Below are positions 37,601 to 49,600 of a DNA stretch of 64,000 nt, in pieces (position 1 is the stretch's first letter; every line of letters starts with the position of its first letter). The notes beneath the pieces were generated by a model that made no database searches, was not told where the DNA came from, and worked only from the letters and a program-made list of their open reading frames with translations. The translations under genes and the position numbers were made by a program. The stretch lies in contig NC_037602.1 of assembly GCF_003073045.1 (NCBI RefSeq), positions 15,193,731 to 15,257,730 of the forward strand, written 5' to 3'. The DNA comes from Pomacea canaliculata (lineage: Eukaryota; Mollusca; Gastropoda; Architaenioglossa; Ampullariidae).

Positions 37601-40600
37601 CGGCTCTCACAAGTTCATAAGTAGCGAAGGGTAAACTAACATGGAGGCACGACTCGTCCATGACAATGAACAACAACAAGCAAACTCATAGCAGCATGGT
37701 CCACTTAATTTTTTTATCTTCTCATCATTCAGCAAGAAGAGGAAAAAGTTTCTGAGCAGTTGTCCATGATGAAGACTGAGCAGAGTCATCTTGCTAAAGA
37801 GATTGAGCAATGGGAAAAAGAATTTAGAAGAAAAAATGGCAGAGACCCAACAGAAGAAGATAAGTACGTTATATCAATGGTCATTTATAGATATGCACAA
37901 AAACATAAAACACACTTTTGCACATTTGTGCATGTTTGTGCACACACATACATAAATACACTCAATATCTCAGGGATATGGTGTTTTTTAAGGAGGCAAT
38001 CCGTCTTACCTGTTAGTTAAACCTGGGAAATAAATGCTGAACACTGAACTCATAAATGTTGACAAAAAGAAATTTAATATAGTACGTATTATCAATGACT
38101 TTTTTCTTTAAAAGTTTGTAAAAGCCTTTATTTTAGGTACATATTTAAATTTACAACTTTCTTTCCTTACAAGGCCAGACTCTGTTAAGGAGCTTTACAT
38201 TCAGGTTAGTGAGGTGTCACAGATGGTGGAGTCACTTGGTCAGCAAATAGAAACTCTGCAAGCTGTGCAATCTGGCACCATACCTCCAGTTCCAGAACTT
38301 TCTTCCATGGTAATGCCTGTGCCAGAGCCCAGTGTGTCTGTTGTAGAAGTAAGTGCACTTGTCAGTTTTAATGTCTTAGTTTTTCGTTTAGGAAACTGAA
38401 ATCATGAACAAATAAAAAGTGACATTCAGTATCTTTTTTTTTTTCTCCTTGTCAGAAGTTACTGGTATGAACCAACATATGCAGGGTCAGATTTCATGAA
38501 CTTCATATAACTGTTTGCGTAGGTGATGGTTCCAGACCCAACTATTCTGGCAAGCTTGGAGCTTAGCCGCAAGGCTGAAGATGACTTACAGTCACGCTTA
38601 GCAGCATCCATTGCTGAAAATGCTGAGCTCTTGGCACAGATAGCTGCACTTCAGGCTGGTGCAGCTGGGACAGTTCTGGTACAGACTCTTTTTTCCAAGC
38701 CATGAATTTTTTTGTTATCCTTTTAAAAGTTCTATCTAATGTTTGTGTGGAGACAACCAGTGTGTATTCTTATATTAATCTGTTTCTCTATTCAGAATGA
38801 TGATTCAGAGAAACTGGAGAAACTTGCTGCAGAACTTGGTGAGAAAGAAGAGGTATGTCCTTGAATTCTCAGAGAATTTTAAGTTGATATTATTGACTCT
38901 GTTTTAAGATTATGTTTGTGGAAAAAATCATCTGCCAGAAGTCCAGTAATACAATTTCAAGATGTAATTGCAGTTATATTTAACGTTCATTCATGAGATT
39001 GGCTTAACTCCACATTAATTTGTTTTATGACACTTTATGTTTTTTAAGGAACTTGAACAATTAAGAGCAGAAAACCAGGAAATGTCTAAAGACATGAAAA
39101 AGATGATGCGGCATTATGACAAGCTACAAAAAAAGTTAGCAGACAGTTCAGCTGATAGTGAGGCATCACACTGTCTTCAGCTGGTAGCCGCTTTGGTGAG
39201 GATCACGTTCATGTGGCAGTAACCTGAATGTGTTAACATACATATTTAGTGCACTTGTTTCATGAAAATAACATTGAAGATATTTTATTGGTGCTACTTT
39301 TCACCAGAGGTAAGACGTCTAATGAGGTAACAACCTTCTGAAGTATCAACCTTTTGTGACAATATCTGTGAGAATAAAATGCCTGAACTGCATCTTATAA
39401 CTTAATTATGAGTATTTCTTCATGTTTACTTAGTAAGTCAGTATATTTATTTAGTTTCTTTTCAAATGAACGATTTCTCTTATTTAAAAATTTTTTCTAA
39501 TCAAACAATGTCTCTCTAGTATCAACAAGCTGAAATTGATTAAATTATAATTGCAGAGCTTTTTGTCATTACACCTGTTACAGAGTCATTTTTGGAAATT
39601 TTTTGTTTGTTTAAAGACATGAAAATTGTAATGCATCATTTTGGTAACTGCAAGTAAAGTTGTTAGATAATTTATCTGACAGAGATGCTTCCCACCTGCT
39701 TCAGGTACACGATATTCATAAAGCACATCCAGATGCAGGTAAAGAAGTAGAAGCAAGACTGAAGCAGGCACAAGAATCTGTCAAGTTGTTGACTGAGAAA
39801 GAAGGAGCAGCCAAGAAAGCCCTCAAGCTGTGGGAAAAAAATTACAAGAGAAAACATGGAGTCATGCCTGAACCAAAGGACAGGTTAGTGGCTGACAATC
39901 ACAGATGATGAATGTATCTGTTATCTCACTTGGTGTTTTTGTTTGGTTGGTTGTTTTTTTTATATTTCATCTTTCTGTGGCCTCAGAATGGATATGTAAA
40001 GGATCTAAATTGCATGAATGTTGACATGACATGATTTGCTAACCCTTGGCCCTTAAACTATCTAATGTAAGTACAAAACTTAAATTCATTTAAATTTGTT
40101 AGAACATAATTCCCAAAATCTAGAAAAGCTTTATTCCCTTTCTCAACTAGCTTTTGACACATATCATGATCTCATTTCTACTGTGTCCCAAAACGATGCT
40201 TAGTGATTGGATAGACTTCATTAGCTCTCATCATTAGTGTTAAAATTGAGGTCAATCCACATGTACTTGAGAAAACAAATTAACTCTCATTTTCATAACA
40301 AACAAATGACAGCAATATGTTCTTTTAAACTCGCAAGCAGCATTGAGCTTTACTTCGTATTTAACTCTAAACAAATACTAGTTTGTGACGAACAAATAAA
40401 ACCTTTTACTGGAAGGCTTCACATTCTGGTGATTATTGTGCTGGAAAATTCTCCTAGCAAGTGCTTAGGAGGTAACTGAAGACAAAGGTCGACAAAAGTG
40501 CTACAAATGATTTAAAAACTTTTTTTTTCAATTTGAACAGAGATGAAGAATGCCAGTTGCTGCACTCTAGTGTGGAAGACATCACAAAGACTTTAAGAAC

Positions 40601-43600
40601 AAAAGAACTAGAAGTCCAAGCTCTTACATTGCTGCACACAGGTCACTACAGTCCACCAGAAAACAAGAAAAACAAGTCTGGATCCATGACCACACCAGAG
40701 ACAGGTCTGTTAGAACGTTCAGAGCGCTAAGTAAATTTGAACTCTTTAAATAGTTTTGATTTTCAAGCAAGAAACTAAAGTGTTGATGGGTTAGAAAGAG
40801 TTTTACAGAAATATACATCATCTTTGTTTCAGTACAAATTTTTTCTGCACTTTAAAAGCTGTGGCTTTCAATATTCTTTAAACAATATGACATGGATTAA
40901 TTTTCAGTACCATTTTCCTTTCATTTAAATGTAATTGCAGACCAACTGACTCAGGTCAGTCCAGGTGGACTAATAATGAACCATTCAATATTTCTCTGTA
41001 GATATTGATCAGCAACTGTCTGCACTAGAAGACAAGATCATCGATTTGGAGGGAGAGAAGGAGAAGTTGGAAGACAGCAACAAAAAACAGCTGGCTATAA
41101 TTGATGTGAGTGTTTCAAACTTCCTCAGTCTGTCCTTTCTGTAGCAATGAAAGCCACACATCATAAATATACCTGCAAATATGTGCAGTTTGTCAGCCAT
41201 AAAGCCTCTCATTGCTTTTGTGAATGTACATATGTCATGTGTTAATGTTCAAATGAGAGAGAAAAGTGTGTCAGTCTAATATTTCTAGTAAATATTTTTG
41301 TACAACTAATATACACTCTAATCTCGTTTTGATTAAGACTCAAAAACACTGTGCATGAAATGCAAATATTGAAAATCTCAAGCATGTCAACGCTACTGTG
41401 TTGTGCAGTTTTCTTTGTGATTTATTTCCATTTCCAGAATCTAGAACAGCAGGTTCTGTCCTTGAAAGAACGGATGGCAGGACTAGCCCAGGTAACTCCA
41501 TTGTTTCAGGTGAGATCATTTTAAGAATGATGACCAGTTTTTCTACAATGACCAGACATTACATATCTAATCATAGAAGAATCATGCAATTACATGGGAC
41601 TTAAAATTAGAGATGGTAAAAGACAGTTTCTTTTAATAAAGAAATAAGGAACATAACAGAGATCATTTAGATACTTTCAAAAATAGTTGAAAAAATTTAT
41701 GGAACCAACTAAAATGGACTTCGTTCACTTTCAGGACACCAAAGAGGTTTCTGAATTAGAAGCAGAAGTGAACAGCCTGCAGGAAAGTCTTCAGCAGGAG
41801 CAGGCAGCCCATGAGTTGACTCGCCAGGAGATGGAAGCGCTGCAAGTAAAAGTATTGGAGGTTCAAGAAGAGGTACTCAACAGGCAGGCAGAGGCTGAAG
41901 CCACATTGAATAAAGTCAAGGCAGTGATGGAGGGCAAGCTGACTTTAAAAGAAGAGGTGATATAGCTGTCAGATTTGTAATATCCTCAGTGAGGAAACCT
42001 GTCGAGTTTTTAATGTCTTAGAAAGAATGAGGAGCAAAAGGTATCTCTAGTTGTCTTGAATGAGATGACAAAAAGTGCTTTTACTCCAAAATGCATTGAA
42101 TTGTCAAAAGTGTGTGTGTATCATCATATAGTGTGTCCTCATGTAAATAGTTTAACAATTGAGATTTTCTTACATTGGCAGCTCATGTAACATGAAAAAC
42201 CTTCTCATAGTGCTTAATAATGTTCTTTCAGCAACTGGCAAAATTGAAAAAGAAAATTGAGGATTTAGAAAAAGAGAGGCTGGCCAATATTCCACTGGAT
42301 ACATCCAAGGAAATCAAGAATCTGCAAAATCAAATAGTGAGTGCTTATCCTGTTGCAAAATTGCTGAAAGTGACCTGCTGGGTGGAAGTGTTTCCATACA
42401 ATTATGAAATGACTTTAGTGATTGCTGCATACAATGCCTTCAGCAGAAAGTAATGTCATATTAGACCCCAAACACTTCTTTTTCTTAATTTTTGATAATA
42501 ATTGCAGGCTTTGGTGGAAAAGGAGAAAGAAGAACTACAACTTTCATCTACTACTGAAGCAGCAGGAGTTACTGAGATGCAGACCAAGCTGCAGGCTGCT
42601 GTTAAAGCCCTTGAGGCTCAAAGAGCTGTTAACAGAGACCTCGAGGTAGGCAGCTGTTTAGTGTTACTACAGTCTCTCAAAAGTAAGCCAGGAAGCCAGC
42701 GCTCATGGTATTTTTGCATCTTTCATAAGATATCCCAATTTATATTAAAATACTAACTTGGCTCTAGATATTTCTACAGCACTATAGAAGATAATGCTCA
42801 ACATGCTCATTGCCAAATTATTAAAAAGTAGTAATAATTCACGCATTTCTCTCTTTAATATTTCTGTACTTGATGAGAGAGATCACATGCTTATCATGTT
42901 TTGTGTAAAGAAATCCAAGGGAAAACTTTTGAGTAAATACTTTAATCTGATGTGCATTGTCTCAGAGTCGGGTAAAGGCTGCACGATCAGAAAAGGACAA
43001 GGCTGTTAAGGAACTTACTAATCAGTTGGACAAGAAGAAGCTGCAGACATTGGCTCTGGAGAACAAAGTCAGTTCAGCATACGAAAGTCATGAAACATTT
43101 ATTTAAGTAGAACTTTTGCTGTTTATTTCTGTCCATGAATTACATAAAACTGTAGTTTAGTTAGAGGTCTTTATCTGTGCTGTATGCAGCCTAAGCAAGG
43201 AGTAGGCCTCACTTCTGTATCTTTGTTAGTAGTTAAGGCTTAAGTTCATGGCAAAGTTCACTGGGGATGAGCATGGGACAAAAGATATCAAGCCTAAGTG
43301 TTTCTTCATTTTGCTGTTGTCTGGATTTTTTTGTGTTTAGATAAAACAACTGCAAGCAGCTGGGGCTGGGAGTGTTGTTACAACCACTGCTGTGAGTTAA
43401 GGCTATATCATTGTGTTATTGTATATGTGCAGCTCCAATCCTTTCATAATGTTAACACTGTTTGGTGCATATCCCATCTTGCATATGTGTTGTGAAAGAC
43501 TGTGAAAATAATTTTTTTAAGTAAAAATAAATGACCCACAATAAGTTTGTTTTGACACTTTAACATAGGAACAATAATGGAAGTAGCAGCTTGCAGAAAC

Positions 43601-46600
43601 AGTGTTGTCTATAAATACTTTGTTCTACAAAAAAAATATGCTTCCGTAATTTACAATTCATGTCATCATCAACAGTATTTTTAATATTTAGTATTTTAAG
43701 TGAATGGAAATGATCTTTGAGTCATATCATTACAGGTAAAGGCAAGCACCAAAGCTCCACCAAAGGGCAGTGAAGACAGTACAGCACTCAAGCAGGAAAT
43801 CAAAGACCTAAATGCTCGTATACAGCAGCTAGAGACTGAAGCACGCCGTGGGAGTGTTGTCAAGGGTGCTGGTGCTGAGACAGCAGCTGATGTGAGTTTG
43901 TGGAGCAAAGATCAAATATCCACCGTTTTCAATGCAGATTACTCTCCCAAGTAGCACAGGAAGAAGGGGGACATTTTGGTACTATGTCATGAGTATCCGG
44001 GGAGTATGTAGCATATTTACCCAGCCCCCAGAAGCTTCTTGACAAACTTCTAAAGATTTACTTTTGGACATGATGGGTAATCAAATGTAATTTAACATAC
44101 TGCATAAAGTTTTGCATCTTGGACTTCTTGCACAATATCTCTGCTGTGGTTCTACAAAGTTTTCTTAACTGACAGACTTGTGCTTTAATGGAGGAGGGAT
44201 TAACCTGTAGTGCATTGTTAAAATATTGTATTATTTTACTGGCAAAAAGTCAGTCCTACTTGCAATTTATTTATTCAACAAATACATTTGCAAAATCTCT
44301 TCCTCAAAAACTGTGAGATTGCAAAGCTTGAATAGCGTCATGTAGAAGTAGTTATCACCTTTTAATGATGGCACACTGCCACCTGAATGGGAGAAGTACA
44401 ACGAAAAAAAGACAAATCAGTTAAGAGCAAACAGATGACCTTCGACTATGCTCTATTGGCTATGGAAAAAGAAAGTAATCTATGACAAACCAGTGGTGCA
44501 TGAACATGAGAATAAGGAAAACTAAGATTAAGCTGGCACAGTGGTCATCATACTTATTATTAAGATAATCATCTACCTTCTTATAACATCCATTTTTCAG
44601 AAGAACCTTCAGAAGCGTCATGAAAAGATTCTGAAAGAGCTGGGGAAAAAGTTAGAAGCGGAACAGAGACGCAATGATGCACTGTCACAGGAAATCAAGG
44701 AGAGGAATGATACCCTCAAGGCTATGGAAAAGGTAGGTAGTCTGCACAAATTGCATACAACCACCTTGTGTATTTAAAATTTGCTGTGAATCTCACCATC
44801 ACAAAAACCATCACATTGACAACATCGACAAGATAGGGTAGCAAGCTCATTCTGCTTCCCAAAAGAGAATGATGCAAAAGACATTAAATGAGAGAATTAA
44901 GATCTGGTAGTTATATGAAGTGAAAGAACAACAGGCTGCTGTTGCTTTTTCACAGTTTAAGATGTCAGATTTAAACAATTCAAACATACACTTCATAAAA
45001 GCAATGATATTATCAGGTGAGAACAAATTCATGCATGTATTTAGCATACTAGCTGTGTGCTCCAAGCCTTAATAATTGGAAGAAATCCTCTTTTCAGAGT
45101 AAATATGAACACTTTTACAGATTTTGGCTCAAAATCTTGTACAAATCTGATGATAGCTCCCATAAAAAAATGCTTACAGGAAAACAAGGAGATGGAGGCA
45201 GAACTTGAGAAGCTGAGAGAGGAACTTGCTATGTTGGGTGTAGCAGCCAAGGAGGGGGCAGAAGCTGCAAGCAGGGTTAAATTCCTTGAAGCAGAAGTCA
45301 AACAGCTGATTGAGGAGAACCGAGTGTTGACAGAGAACTACAACAGTGAGAGAGTAAGTACAATACTAAAATAGTTTTATCAAGGTTTTCTTCAAGTTTC
45401 CTTCCTTGCACTGCCCAATCCCCAACACAAAAAAGGTCAAGGCTTTGCCATGCTTTTCTCTCTCTTTGCTTTCTCTGCATTGGTTTCTCTGTATTGGTTT
45501 TTTAATTTGAGGAAACATTTAGGATCATCCATAATTTTATTGAATGTCTTTTGCTGATATTTCTAGCAATCATAACAAGAATTCTGTATTCACAGGTGTT
45601 GCGAAAGAAATATTACAACATGGTTGAGGATATGAAGGGAAAAATTCGAGTGTACTGCCGTGCACGTCCTCTTAGCTCTTCCGAAAAAGAGCGAGTGAGT
45701 TGGCTAAATTATTTCCACACAGCTGCTGTTTTTCTTTTCTTCTTTAATAATCTTGCAAAGCTGAAGTATTTATCTTTATCACTGTAATATATTCATTCTA
45801 TTGTAGGGATGTTGTAAAATTGTTACTCAGCGCTTCTAGTTCATACAGCAAGTAATCTTTTAGCTGATGATTTTACACTTTTACTTTTTATAGTTGAAAC
45901 GCTACATCTACTTTTGACTGCTGAGCAAGAAATCCCGTTTTGTAAAGTGTTAAAGAGAAGTAACCTCTGATAGATATTGGAAAATAGTTACAAAGATGGT
46001 TTGTTTATGATTGATTTTTTAATGGACATCCATGCAGGGCAATCACTCAATAGTGAAATCACCAGATGAATATACAATTCAAATAGCATCACAGCGTGGA
46101 TTAAAAGAATTCCAGTTTGATCAAATCTTTATGGAAGATGTCACACAAGAAAGGGTTTTTGAAGATACACACGTAAGTTTTACTGAATCCTTTTAAAAGA
46201 TGCTATTTATTATGAGGATCATGGAAGATGGCCGTTGGAATTTTGTTCTGTAGGAAAAGCACTGGAATTGGCTTTGACTTTATTCAGTGAAGGCTGTTGC
46301 CTATGACTGAAGAGAAAGGCTCTGGAATTAGATTATTAGTAAGAATAAAATGGAGTTGTTATCAGCAGTTACGGTTCTCTACAATATCTCAACATTCACA
46401 AATCTATGTTATGTTATTCTTTTATATAAAGTTATCTAGGTTATCCTTGATTTTGTATTAGAAGTTTTAAATAAGATGGGGGCTTATAGGGTTCTTGCAC
46501 AGTGGGATTTGTCACAATATTGGATAAACAGCTAGACATGTTTGAACTGGTCAATTGCTGTCATGCTTAATACACAGCAAGGATCCATTTGACAGACAAC

Positions 46601-49600
46601 CATCACATTTATGTCAAGCCCTTGTCTTGTTCTCCAGAATCTTATCCAGTCAGCAGTAGATGGCTACAATGTCTGCATCTTTGCATATGGCCAGACTGGT
46701 TCTGGCAAGACATTTACCATGATTGGTGATCGTGACCAGAACTTTCCAGGCGTTGCCCCTCGGGCCTTTAAGGGTATCTTTGAGCTTGCACAGGAGAACA
46801 AGTAAGATCAATGAGACTGCTTCTGACACTAGACCCTCTTCCACAGCTGAAGCTGCAGATAATGTTATAGCTCCTTTTAACTGAAGTGATTGTGTCATGT
46901 TTAAAATAAATCAAAAGCAAAATTCATTGTTGACATAGAAAAGTCATTTGATTAAATTGACAGCAAAGAAATTGTAAAAATAAAACATCACATTATTCTT
47001 ATATTTTCTAGTGCCTCTCATTTTATTCATGATGTACACCTAACATACCTATTGCACAGGGCCAAGTTTGACATGTCTGTCTCTGCTTACATGCTGGAGC
47101 TGTACAATGACAAGTTGATTGACCTATTTGCTAAACCTGGATCATATGAAGAGGTATTTTTTTTTATCAGCTTTTACCCTATGTACATATATGTTTGTAT
47201 AAATATATGTAGTTATATACTGGCTGAAGTATAGGTATTCAATATTTAAAGGACAAAAAATAAATTCTCTTTACAGACTCCTACAAAATACGCCTTTTCT
47301 AATGGCTAAAACTAGTATTCACTGATGTTTAAGATAAAAATACAACAGGATATGTCTAAGAGAGAGACACAAAGTACATGGTTAGCAACCACAAGTTCAG
47401 AAGTTTTAAAATCTGTATGAATCATGAACAAAAACAAAAATAATTAAAAGGAAACTTCAAAACTTAAGTGCTAGACAAAGCCATTCCAGACTGTTTATAA
47501 AAAGATGGAGGGGGGAGGGGGATTGGTGTTTTACACCAAGCCAGCAGCTCAAACTATATCACGGCAAGGCAGCCAGCCCTGTAAACAGATGCCACCAGCA
47601 GAGAAAGAACAGCGTCCCCAAACTGAGAGCTGAACCCAGGACAGCCAGCCTTCGGTGTATTGGTAACATACGCTATCCACTGGCCACCTGACCGCCCTGA
47701 TAAAAAGACAGCAGCCCTTTATAATCAGTATTACATTCTGTCTTGAGCAAACAGTATTTTAGTACATTATGTTTTTTTCATGTTGATGCACCAGGACAAG
47801 CTGGAGATAAAAAAAGACAAGAAGGGAATGGTTTTTATACAAGGAGCAGCTATCAAAGCTGCCAGCAATGCCAAGGAACTGCTTTCTCTCTTCGAGGAAG
47901 GCTCCAAGAACAGGCATACAGCTTCCACCAGTCAGTTTTAATTCCCTTTCTTAACCACTAGTCATTCTCTATTCTAAAATATAAATGTTGCTGAAATCTT
48001 TTAAACATCATGCAAAACATCTTAAAAAATAATGCCTAACAATGCAGAAAAGAATTTATTTTAACAGAGTTGATACAATTAAAATTAAATGCAGTTAATT
48101 TTCTTCAGAAATTTCTTATCTGTAACTATATACATTCAAGTGTTATTCTTACTTTGGTGCATGATTGACAAGCTTGTTATGAATGTCCTCAACATATTGC
48201 CTTATATCCTTTCAAGCAAACCATGTAGCATCAAAATAATGGGGTTTCTTTTAAATTTGTTTGTATGGTGTTCATTATGTCTGTGATCCTCTATTACTGT
48301 TGTGCAGAGATGAACAGCGAGAGCTCTCGATCACACTTGGTCATTGGAATAGTGATGGAAAGTACTAACAAGGCCACAGGAACCATAACAAAGGGCAAGG
48401 TTTGTATATACACGTAACACAGTGCTTTGATTTCTCAAAACTCATCAGTGATCAGTGGTAGACATAGTCCAAGATGTCAACAAATGTTTTAAGTCTTGGA
48501 TTTAAAAAAAAAACTATGGTTACAAAAAATGAACAAAATAATTAGCAAACTTCCATGTCCCAAATTTTACATGTCTTGCAAATAACCTCATTTCCATTGT
48601 CTAACCAATAGAATGGTTGCCTTGAAGACCACTACGTTCATGGTAATGCAGTCATCCTCTGTTGTAAGAGAAAGAAAACTTCTGTATAAGAAAGCGAGGG
48701 AGATCATAGGAGTTTTTTTTTAAATATCATGTAAATTTATTGAGGTTATCAAGTGTTGGGAAGAAAAAGGCAGTAAAATATTCATTGTTCAATAGTATTT
48801 GCACTGAGCTTTATTCAGGCATAAGAAAAAAACTTTGCACCCCAATAGACTTTTAAGAAAGAAAAGGGAAGATCAGAGACTAGCAGGTGAAGAAACATGT
48901 ATACATAGCTAAATATAAGTAATAATTTTTTAAAAACAATTTATTTCTGTGACATAACAATGCATGCCCAAGAAACAAATTGCAGTCAATGCAATCATAT
49001 GCCAGCTGAAAAAATTGTGTACTATGCTTTGACTCTTTATTCACCATACTTCCTTGAGTATACAAGTGGGGCATATGCAGTCATAATCTCTGTAGTAAAT
49101 GACAGATGAGGTCAAAAGTTCAACCCACTCCCACAAAGACAAAAAGTTAGCCTCTCTGGCAAGGATTCTTTACAAAAATGATTGTAAAAATATGAAATTC
49201 TTAATGAGCAAACAAATAATGTAGTGTGCCATACTGCAAACACTTACTTCACTTGCAAAAAATCAGGATTATTACTGCTGCTGCAACAGTCCCAGAAATT
49301 ATATGCAGTTATAAATCATAGTTCACATGGAAAAGAAAAATAGTTTTTTTTAAGTAAAGCATAAGAATGGCGAGAGTTGTCTCTACTTCTGCATATGCCT
49401 ACATTCAGCAGTGTACTGCTATTGGATCAGCACACCTTCGTGCAACACTGCTTTTCAAGCCTGTATTTCTGATCCTCAACTATAAAACCTATCACCAACC
49501 TATCAACTGACAATGGACAGGATCTGTTAAGCAACTTTATTCCAATTTACATGAGTACATGGGCATAAGTTTGTAAGGGCATGCTTGTTCTCAGAAAACA

